A DNA stretch of 64,000 bases, from positions 33,399,275 to 33,463,274 of the forward strand of contig JALGPY010000009.1 of assembly GCA_023055425.1 (NCBI GenBank), written 5' to 3'. This DNA is from Linanthus parryae. Taxonomy: Eukaryota; Streptophyta; Magnoliopsida; Ericales; Polemoniaceae. Of this stretch, positions 56,701 through 64,000 are shown in pieces (within the stretch, counting starts at the first letter, position 1; every line of letters begins with the position of its first letter). The notes beneath the pieces were generated by a model. That model had not been told where the DNA came from. It was given only the letters and a program-made list of their open reading frames with translations, and did no database searches. Made by a program: the position numbers and the translations under genes.

Positions 56701-57749
56701 GGCAGAGATAGCTCGCAAACGCCTATGGCCAACGCAGCAACTTTTGCTCCATTCCCAACGCGCAGATCTACCTCCCCTTTAGCCAATCTTTTACTTCTCT
56801 TTAGATCCTGCATATTTCGACAAATATGAGATCCACATCCAGTATCTAATACCCATGATGTAGAGACAGTTAAATTGACATCTACAACGAAAATACCTGG
56901 TGGTGGTGGAATCACTATTCCAAGCCGCTTGTCCTCCAGATATTTGGGGCAGTTCCTCCTCCAGTGTCCAGGTTGACTACAGTAGTGACATTCACCCTTA
57001 GTCACGACCTTGGCAATTCCACCAACAGGCTTAAGGGCTTGTTCCTTGGACTTAGCAACTGACTTGCCTTTGCCCTTGGAGGAAGAGGCAAACTTTTTAC
57101 CCTTTCCTTTATGCACCATCATAATGGCCTTGCCCTTACCCTTGTTGATGCTCTGTTCAGCCGTCCTCAACATGTTGAGTAAATCTGGCAGTGGTTTAAC
57201 GATCTCGTTCATGTTATAGTTCATAATGAACTGTCCATAACTCTCGGGCAACGATTGCAACACGAGATCGGTTGCCAACTCTTGGCCGACCGGGAACCCA
57301 AGCCGGGCGAGATTCTCCAAGTACCCGATCATTCGGAGTACATGGGGTCCCACCGGGTTCCCTTCTGCCAGATGACATTTGAACAGTGCCTTTGAGACCT
57401 CATACCTCTCTACCCTCGCCTGCTCTTGGAAGAGCTGCTTTAGATGTTCGATCATATCGACAGCATTCATGTTCTCATGTTGCTTCTGAAGCTCAGAGGT
57501 CATGGTGCAAAGCATTAGGCAGGCCGCATCATTAGCGTCATCAACACGCTTTTGATACGCCTTTAGGGCAGCAGGTGTCTGATTCTCTGGACCTTCTGGA
57601 ACTTGCTCCTCTATTGCGTACAGCTTCTTCTCTTGCTTGAGAACAATTCTCAAGTTTCTGTACCAATCGAGAAAGTTGGTTCCTGAGAGCTTGTCCTTCT
57701 CAAGGACAGATCGTAGGGAATGTTGTGAACTCGATGAGTTGTTTGCCAT
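53799..57749 (-). CDS. Intact copia gag-pol polyprotein, 1316 aa
   Basis: The polyprotein packages, processes, reverse-transcribes and integrates the element. I choose ATG 57749 (MANNSSSSQHSLRSVLEK; context AAATGG); the open frame extends ten codons upstream, but that start is less likely. In order: gag of the LSGTNFLDWYRNLRIVLKQE type (about 21-200), a basic Lys/Gly stretch, CX2CX4HX4C knuckle (254-267), protease DTG (302-304), integrase HHCC zinc site (H437, H442, C468, C471), integrase D498, D561, E597 with 35 residues between the last two, reverse transcriptase D903 and Y-V-D990-D991, RNase H D1161, TEAEY near 1204 and D1240, then DPLTKPL. All catalytic residues I looked for are present and no stop or shift occurs. 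Length and order are normal for Angela/Tork-type elements. Confidence 0.96.
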   Translation of the reverse strand: MANNSSSSQHSLRSVLEKDKLSGTNFLDWYRNLRIVLKQEKKLYAIEEQVPEGPENQTPAALKAYQKRVDDANDAACLMLCTMTSELQKQHENMNAVDMIEHLKQLFQEQARVERYEVSKALFKCHLAEGNPVGPHVLRMIGYLENLARLGFPVGQELATDLVLQSLPESYGQFIMNYNMNEIVKPLPDLLNMLRTAEQSINKGKGKAIMMVHKGKGKKFASSSKGKGKSVAKSKEQALKPVGGIAKVVTKGECHYCSQPGHWRRNCPKYLEDKRLGIVIPPPPGIFVVDVNLTVSTSWVLDTGCGSHICRNMQDLKRSKRLAKGEVDLRVGNGAKVAALAIGVCELSLPSGLVLELNNCYFVPAMSRNIISISCLDKEGFIISIKNNCCSFYLNNIHYFSAQLFNGLYVLDLSNPVYNINTKRIKINDLNPAYLWHCRLGHINEKRVSRLHKDGLLDSFDFESYETCEACLLGKMTKSPFNKKGERTSEQLALIHTDVCGPFATPARGGYVYFITFTDDYSRYGFVYLMRAKSESFEVFKEFKNEVEKQLGKSIKALRSDRGGEYLSQEFDDYLRECGIVSQLTPPGTPQWNGVSERRNRTLLDMVRSMMCQTDLPLSFWGYALLSAAFTINRVPSKSVMKTPYEMRSGRRPTLSFMRIWGCDVYVKRLQSDKLGPKSDKCKFVGYPKETKGYYFYNPTENKVFVARTGVFLEREFVSKEASGRNVELEEVQEPQIAEPIMEHEQESQAVVDPPVQVTQELRRSSRVRQEPERYGLLVTDSGDTMLIDDEPTTYEEAMNGPDSQKWLEAMRSEMESMYANKVWTLVEPPDGARPIGCKWVFKKKIDMDGNVITYKGRLVAKGFRQIHGIDYDETFSPVAMTKSIRILLAIAAYYDYEIWQMDVKTAFLYGNLLEDVYMIQPEGFEDPKQANKVCKLQRSIYGLKQASRSWNRRFDEVVKEFGFIRNEDESCVYKKVSGSSVAFLVLYVDDILLIGNDIPMLQSVKDWLGKCFSMKDLGEAAYILGIKIYRDRSKRLLGLSQSTYIDKVLKRFNMQDSKKGFLPMSHGITLSKSGCPSNEIEKERMSRIPYASTIGSIMYAMLCTRPDVSYALSMTSRYQSNPGESHWIAVKNILKYLRRTKDAFLMFGGEEELRVRGYTDASFQTDRDDFRSQSGYVFCLNGAAVSWKSSKQETVADSTTEAEYIAANGAAKEAVWIRKFVSELGVVPSIADPVELFCDNTGAIAQSKEPRSHQKSKHVLRKFHLIRDIIDRGDVRICKIPTDDNLSDPLTKPLTQWKHEGHTRSMGIRDAPDWL

Positions 57750-59423
57750 TTGGAATTCTACAAAAAGGAAAATACGCAAGTTTTAGTATTTGTGAATTTT
57801 TGACTATATTTAATAATGGCTAGTTTATTAAATATAGCTCCCACTATTTTACTACGGATTAATAACCCTCAAGATATTAATGCGGAAAATATCCTTATAT
57901 TTTCTAGTGGGCCAAGATCCATCTCTTTCATCTCCTTATGAGCTTGCTTTGGCAAGTCACCCATAATTCGACTACTTCTTAGGTAGGAACAATTCCAATT
58001 GCATCCCATATGCAACTCTTGGTTCAACCGGGCAAATAACTCCTTATTTATCCATCCATATGGATAATCCCAATTGATTGCCTCTAGGTTTCTTAATCAA
58101 ATTAATAGCCTAGTTGTGCTCAACCTCTTATCTAAACAATTGCACATTGTTACGTGCCATCGCATTCCATCATTATGAACCAAGTCGCCATGCTTTGGCA
58201 CGCACGAACTTGATAAATAATGATGATAATGAGTGTTTAAATAACGAGAAGGCAAGAACACAATATTTTAAAATTTGAGGGATTTTTCAATTCAATTTTA
58301 ATTGTTTTGTTGATCAATATCAACTAATCTATCTATTTGAGTTTGGGCACAACTCCAAATAATAGATCCGGGTTGTCTAATTATCTTATTATCCTAATTG
58401 CATGCATCATCCATACACCAACCACACAAATAATAAGACAATAAATAAACAACCACAAAACAGAAATTAAACGTGATGTGGATATGGCCTTTTCTAGACT
58501 AAGATAATTCCAAGCCAATGGAATTATCTATGAACCCTAAACAAACACATCTCCATGCGTTTTGATCTTTTGGTCCATCCTTCATTGTCATGTGGTGTGC
58601 TCCATGCTCCATGCTCCATCTTTTGTGGCTCCTTTTGGCTTTGGGCTTCTTTTCTCCAATCTTGGCTAACAATCTACTTTATCTAGCACTAGCTAATATC
58701 TATACTAAATAAAATAAATCTCACAAGTTGAGAAAAAAAAATGGCACGCAGGCCATAAAACCCTAATTAATTATTACAATTAATTGATCAGCTCGCAGGC
58801 CGTAAAACCAAACCACAAAATTAAACATCCACATCAAACCACATCCTAAGGCCATATCCAATCACCATGCGATTTGCACATAAACAGTTAAAATCCAATT
58901 TTAACGCGCTTGGTCAATTTTAATTGATTTTAGGATTTCTAGGGTTAAAACGGTCCATGGGCCCAACAATCAAATTGCCCGGGCCCAAATAAGTGAACCA
59001 TAAAGCCCTAGGGCCGGCCCGGCCCAAAACCCGCAAGCTAGGCCCGCGGGTTAGGGCCGCCCGCCCCTTTAGGGCGCCAAGCTTGGGCGGCAAGCAAGGG
59101 GGGCGGCTCCCTAGGGGCCGAACCTTCCTTGTGGAGGTTGTTTCCAAAACAACCTCCTTGCTTGGAGCCCAAGTTTGGTTGTTTCCTTGTTGTGGGAGAA
59201 CTCCTTCTTCCCCAAGGATGCCCAAACCCTAGATCTAAGATCCTAAAATTTCTCAAACTCACCAATTCATGCATCCAATGCAATAATTGGGTCTTGTTAT
59301 GATTAATTCTTTGACAAATTGCATCCAATGCTTGATTTGTCTTGTTTTACGCGATAAACAACAAATTAAGGTGTAAAACAACAAGAATGTAACACATAAA
59401 CTACGTTTATGCTCTATGACCTG
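57750..59423 (-). other. Long leader (1.67 kb) between primer binding site and gag of the young copia
   Basis: Reading leftwards from 59423: a segment with a short frame (ending near 59038, containing LRNFRILDLGFGHP), a GC-rich part (58980-59115), an AT-rich part with TTAATTAATTATTACAATTAATT-like runs (about 58765-58790), and near gag the conserved AACCAAGAGTTGCATATGGG block (about 58000-58025). Leaders of this size may carry packaging signals; nothing here proves one. Confidence 0.7.
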
Positions 59424-59437
59424 TGGCTCTGATACCA
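59424..59437 (-). other. Primer binding site of the young copia
   Basis: TGGTATCAGAGCCA on the minus strand, one base from the 5' LTR end at 59439. Confidence 0.93.
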
Positions 59438-59438
59438 C

Positions 59439-60868
59439 TGTAGGGTTTTGATTCATGGATCGCGCAAACGGAAGCATAATCAAACAAACAACCATGCAAA
59501 ACCCTCCAAGGATCACAAGTCTAGATGCATAACGATAGTGAAGGTAAGAAATCATAAACACACCTTTGGGTTCTCCTTGATGACTTCAAACGCGAATAGT
59601 GTCACGTTCTCTATAGTTGATCCACGCCTAGAGTTGTTCCTAGATCTCCAATCACCTTGGTGCTTGCCCGGATTGAAAGGAGGGTGAAGAAATCACGCAA
59701 AACGAGACACCAAAAGGGGGCTCGGCCCTTTGTGGCGTCGGGGACAAGGGGGCGGCGGCAATAGGGGGCGGCGTCCCTCTTTGCTTGCTCTCTCTCTCCT
59801 TTGTTCTCTCCTACTCTTGTTATGTTCTCTCTAGAGCATAAAGTGTGTAGGGAAGGAAGGAGGAGGGTCCTTTATATAGTCCAACAACTCCTTGTCAACT
59901 ACCTAAAGGACTTATTCTAGTCCTACTAGAGTTCAATTTAGTCCCTTCCTTGCAAATTAGTCCCCACTAAGTTTGCAAGGGTTTGCAAAGTGATCCTTCT
60001 AATTAATTAATCCAATTAATTAATTCCACAATCTAGTACAACTCTATATAGCGTGTGACCCCATAGGTTCTATCTAGTTGGTAGCAACTCTTTGCTAATA
60101 TGGAGCGGTTTCTAGCAAAACATCCATTCTAGCCAACTAATAGAATAGTCATCTAGACAACCTTGTACAAGTAATTGTCTCATCCCTTTGCCTCCATATC
60201 CGGATTGGACACGAGACATACAAGTCACACTCGTATATCCAATCCCTAGTTTCTCGATCCATGGAATAGCCTTATTCGTGCAAATAACATCAATATCCCA
60301 TATATTGATTTATTTGAGTCTGGCCAGACATTCTATAAGCACTATCCTCGAGTGGCCTTGGATATTTGCTCCCGTTATGTGGGAGGGGCAAATCCTCTCT
60401 ACGTCCACTACGATCTCTAAGCTTGCTTCTCATTGTCTCCAGTACACGCCTTTATAACTACCCAGTTACGGTGTAGCGTTTAACGCTACCAAGATCACAA
60501 TGATCCACAACTAGAATATCTAGTGACTTCAAGTCTAAGGATGACAATACCATTGTACCCGAGAAGCACTTGTGACTCAACATAACGTGTATGCAGCCTT
60601 CTCGGTAATGGGTCAATCCAGTGCAACATTCCGTAATGCACACCTATGTGTTGGATCGTGATATCTCCATACCAATCCAACCCCATACTAGTCTATAGAT
60701 GATTGTCCCATTTAATCATTATACTCGACTAGGGATATTTAAGATAAACAACACAATTGTAAATCTAAGGACTTCATTATATTAAATATCCAATAAATAA
60801 TAAATGAATTTCTAGCCAATTACAAATTCATACTAAACTAGATTGCCTCTAGGGCATCTATTCCAACA
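59439..60868 (-). repeat. 5' LTR (1430 bp) of the young copia
   Basis: Near-identical partner of 52355-53784. By position it is the upstream LTR, so it would provide the promoter for genomic RNA. Confidence 0.96.
59871..59882 (-). promoter_or_regulatory. TATA box in the 5' LTR of the young copia
   Basis: GGACTATATAAAGG on the minus strand, about 990 bases into the LTR. Transcription would start some 30 bases further left, leaving about 400 bases of R-U5 before the primer binding site. The same box is kept in the other three LTRs of this family. Confidence 0.7.
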
Positions 60869-62276
60869 AATTCCAATTGCATCCCTTATGCAACTCTTGG
60901 TTCAATTGGGCAAATAACTTCTTATTTATCCATCCGTATGGATAATCCCAATTGATTGCCTCTAGGTTTCTTAATCACATTAATAGCCTAGTTGTGTTCA
61001 ACCTCTTATTTAAACAATTGCACATTACTAGCTTGTGCCGTCGCATTCCATCATTATGAACCAAGTCGCCATGCTTTGGCACGCACGAACTTGATAAATC
61101 ATGATGATAATGAGTGTTTAAATAACGATAAGGCAAGAACACAATATTTGAATTTTGAGGGATTTTGAAATCAATTTTATTTGTTTTGTTGATCAATATC
61201 AACTAAATCTATTTGAGTTTGGGCACAACTCCAAATAATAGATCCGGATTGTCTGATTATCTTATTATCCTAATTGCATGCATCATCCATACACCAACCA
61301 CAAAATAATAAGTCAATAAAATAAACAACCACAAAACAAAATAAACTTGATGTGGATATGGCCTTTTCTAGACTAAGAAAATTCCAAGTCAATGGAATTT
61401 TCAATGAATCCTAAAAGCAAACACATCTCCATGCGTCTTGATCTTTTGGTCTATCCTTCATAGTCATGTGTAATGCTCCATCTTTTGTGGCTTCTTTTGG
61501 CTTTGGGCTTCTTTTCTTCAATCTTGGCTAACAATCTACTCTATCTAGTACTAGCTAACAACTATACTAAAGAAAATAAATCTCACAAGTTGAGAAAAAA
61601 TGACTCGTAGGCCATAAAACTCTAATTAATTATTACAATTAATTGATCACCTCGCAGGCCGTAAACCAAACCACAAAAATTAAACATCCACAACAAACCA
61701 CATCCTAAGGCCATATCCAATCACCATGCAAATTGCACATAAACAGTTAAAATCCAATTTTAACGCGCTTGGTCAATTTTTATTGATTTTAGGATATTAT
61801 AGGGTTAAAACGGTCCATGGGGCCCAACAATCTAATTGCCCGGGCCCAAAAGGATAACCGCAAAGGCCTTGGGCCGGCCGGCCCCTAGCCCACCCGCGAG
61901 CTAGGGCTGCCCCGACCCCCAGGCCGAGCCTTGCTTGGGCGGCAAGCAAGGAGGGGCGGTCCCTAGTGGGGCCGAACCTCCTTTGGGAGTTGTTTCCAAA
62001 ACAACTCCCTTGCTTGGTGCCCAAGTTTGGTTGTTTCCTTGTATGGGAAGAACTCCTTCTTCCGAAAGGATGCCCAAACCCTAGATCTAAGATCCTAAAA
62101 TTTCTCAAACTGACTAATTCATGCATCCAATGCAAAAACTATGTCTTGTTATGATTGATTATTGACAAATTGCATCACATGCTTGATTTGTCTCGTTTAA
62201 CGCGATAAACAATAAATTTGAGGTGTAAAAACTATCAAAACGTAACACATAAACTACGTTTATGCTCTACGACCAG
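60869..62276 (-). other. Right part of the outer copia's leader
   Basis: It is collinear with the young copia's leader 57990-59423, including the short frame with LRNFRILDLGFGHP (61797-62135 region), and is joined, across the inner insertion, to 52114-52354. Confidence 0.85.
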
Positions 62277-62290
62277 TGGCTCTGATACCA
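62277..62290 (-). other. Primer binding site of the outer copia
   Basis: TGGTATCAGAGCCA on the minus strand, one base from the LTR that starts at 62292. Confidence 0.92.
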
Positions 62291-62291
62291 C

Positions 62292-63722
62292 TGTAGGGTT
62301 TTGTTTCATGGATGCGCAACGAAAACACAAACAAACATAACCCATGCAAAAACCTCCAAGGATCACAAGTCAAGAGACATAACGATGGTAAGAGAAGAAA
62401 TCAATAACACACCTTAGGGTTTCTCCTTTGATGACTTCAAACGCGAATTGTGTCACGTTCTCTATAGTTGATCCATGCCTAGAGTTGAATTCTAGATCTT
62501 CCAATCCTTGGTGCTAGCCCGGAATGAGGAAGAGGAAGAAGAATCACGCAAAACGAGACGAAACAAGGAGGTCTCGGCCTCCTTGTGGCCGACGGGGACG
62601 GGCGGCGGCAAAGGGGGGCGGCGGCTCCTCTTTGCTTGCTTGCTCTCTCCATTTGTTCTCTCCCACTCAAGTTATGATCAATAAGGTCATAAGTTTGGGA
62701 AGGAAGGAAGGAGCGTCCTTTATATAGTCCAACAAATCCTTGCCAACTACCTAAAGGACCTATTCTAGTCCTACTAGAATTCGGGTTAGTCCCTTCCTTG
62801 CAAATTAGTCCTACTAAGTTTGCAAGGTGTTGCAAAGTGATCCTTCTAATTAATTAATCCTATTAATTAATTCCCAAATCTAGTTCAACCTCTATATAGC
62901 GTGTGACCCCATAGGTTCTATCTAGTTGGTAGCAACAATTTGCTAATACGGAGCGGTTTCTAGCAAAACATCCACTCTAGCCAACTAATAGAATAGTCAT
63001 CTTGACAAACCTTGTACAAGTAATTGTCTCGTCCCTTTGTCTCTATATCCGGATTGGACACGAGACATACAAGTCACACTCGTATATCCAATCCACAGTT
63101 TCTCGATCCATGGTAATAGCCTTATTCGTGCAAATAGCATCAATATTCCATATTGATTTATTTGAGTCTAGTTAGACATTCTATAAGCACTATCCCTCGA
63201 GTGGCCTAGGATATTTACTCCCGTTATGTGGGAGGGAAAAGTTATATCTACGTCCACTACGATCTCTAAGCTTTCTTCTTATTGTATCCGGTACACGCCT
63301 TTATAACTACCCAGTTATGGTGTAGCGTTTTACGCTACCAAAATCACAATAATCCACAACTAGAATATCTAGCGACTTCAAGTCTAAGGATGACAATACC
63401 ATTGCACCACGAGAAGCGCGTGTGACTTATCATAACGTGTATGTAGCCTTCTCGGAGATGGGTCAATCCAGTGCGCCATTACCCTTAATGCACACCTATG
63501 TGTTGGATCATGATATCTCTATATCAATCCAACCCCATACTAGTCTATAGATGATTGTCCCATTAATCATTATACTGGACTAGGGATATTTAAGATAAAC
63601 AACACAATTGTAAATCTAAGGACTTCATTTTAATTAAATATCCAATAAATACTAAAATGAATTTTCTAGCCACAAATAAATTCATATTAAACTATATTGC
63701 CTCTAGGGCATCTATTCCAAGA
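62292..63722 (-). repeat. 5' LTR (1431 bp) of the outer minus-strand copia
   Basis: It aligns with 46748-48164 and carries the 12-bp block missing there. Its right end reads CTATTCCAAGA, then the target copy TTAGC at 63723-63727. Confidence 0.92.
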
Positions 63723-63909
63723 TTAGCAATATATGTTATTTCAGTATATTTCAAGTATGTTATGGCTCAATGCATTGACTGCTTGATCATTCAGTGTATT
63801 TCAGTATAGCTATTTGCAGTGCTGTCTTCATCTCCTACTTAATTGGTTGTCATGATTTGGGCCTCTCCATGATATTATGATGTTCTTTATGCTCACTGCT
63901 TTATCATAC

Positions 63910-64000
63910 TGTAAGAGGTCGTGATGATATGGATCGTTCGAATTCACTGATCGTAGCCGATAGAGTGTGATATGCATGGCAAGGCTAAATCCTTTTGCAG
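63910..64000 (+). repeat. CACTA internal repeat, copy 3 (cut by window edge)
   Basis: AAGAGGTCGTGATGATATGG, then CGTTCGAATTCACT, GTAGCCGATAGAGTGTGATA and GCATGGCAAGGCTAAATCC match copy 2 at about 45645-45733. This shows the DNA right of the nested copia belongs to the same CACTA element. Confidence 0.8.

Larger units (their letters stand above)
52355..60868 (-). mobile_element. Young, structurally intact Angela/BARE-like copia (8514 bp)
   Basis: Two 1430-bp LTRs (52355-53784 and 59439-60868) differ at only three positions (52581/59665, 52677/59761, 53305/60389). AATTC is repeated at 52350-52354 and 60869-60873. Primer binding site, polypurine tract and an open gag-pol frame are all present. 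It is inserted in the leader of the outer relative: the outer leader reads GGAACAATTC before it and AATTCCAATTGCATCCC after it. This is the latest insertion seen in the window. Confidence 0.97.
46748..63722 (-). mobile_element. Angela/BARE-like copia on the minus strand, itself split by a younger copy
   Basis: LTRs at 46748-48164 (3') and 62292-63722 (5') flank a polypurine tract, a broken gag-pol, a split leader and a primer binding site. TTAGC is repeated at 46743-46747 and 63723-63727. The last bases of the right LTR read CCAAGA rather than CCAACA, a point change. The LTRs show about ten substitutions in the first 240 bp, and the left one lacks a 12-bp GGTGTAGCGTTT-like block near 47778, so this element is clearly older than the one inside it. 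Without the nested element it is about 8.46 kb. Confidence 0.94.
44351..64000 (+). mobile_element. CACTA (En/Spm) transposon, left end, interrupted and running off the window
   Basis: It begins CACTACAACAAATCC exactly where the host LTR alignment stops. The CACTA terminus and a 200-bp subterminal region rich in TGTCGT / CGACAA motifs (44395-44575) are typical. The 3-bp duplication should be TCA (44348-44350), but the right end is outside the window. The element occupies 44351-46747 and, after a 17-kb insertion, 63723-64000: a 90-bp repeat (about 45640 and 63910) and the text TTTAGCAAT...TATTTCAGT (46267 and 63723) tie the two parts together. No transposase is visible in the part seen. Confidence 0.82.

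Overview
The window is nuclear DNA of a flowering plant, most likely a eudicot; the species cannot be named from it. Support comes from the Ty1/copia, hAT, CACTA, Mutator-like and LINE elements, a plant mobile domain (PMD) relic, and an intronless RING-H2 gene of the plant-specific ATL family. It is mainly a transposon graveyard. One host gene looks intact: an ATL13-like E3 ubiquitin ligase at 32173-33708. Two host-gene fragments are recognisable: a terminal exon of a TRM7/FTSJ1-type tRNA methyltransferase (2501-2743) and a DUF868 piece carried inside a Mutator-like element (30748-31230).

Left third (1-19 kb): the 5' end of a minus-strand copia-type element (1-1625), a solo LTR with perfect target duplication (1716-2181), and the TRM7 fragment. 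A complete but disabled copia element (2757-7876) has 309-bp LTRs differing at six sites and sits 13 bp after the TRM7 stop. Then come a long foldback hairpin (8601-8869), an old decayed copia (8900-13475), an LTR-like repeat (about 13735-15371), and a 3.3-kb hAT element with a dead transposase (15392-18688) that split a SINE-like sequence.

Middle (19-37.5 kb): gene-poor AT-rich DNA, a broken PMD gene between 0.2-kb direct repeats (24113-26735), a minus-strand copia fossil (26736-29222), an unrecognised ORF fragment, a Pack-MULE (29822-31611) ending about 560 bp upstream of ATL13, the ATL13 gene with a tandem duplication behind it, and a 5'-truncated LINE.

Right third (37.5-64 kb): a four-layer nest whose order can be read from junctions and target duplications. 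An old plus-strand copia (37561-44350) has its 3' LTR cut by a CACTA element that starts at 44351 and leaves the window. A minus-strand copia of Angela/BARE-like type (46748-63722, duplication TTAGC) sits in the CACTA. A younger relative (52355-60868, duplication AATTC) sits in that element's leader. The innermost element has an uninterrupted 1316-codon gag-pol frame and LTRs that differ at 3 of 1430 positions, so it is recent and possibly still competent.

The window shows no operon or pathway. The genes interact mainly through insertion: elements landed in other elements or close to host genes. Boundaries were fixed by reading terminal repeats, primer binding sites, polypurine tracts and target duplications by eye. 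Family names rest on remembered motifs, not on a database search.
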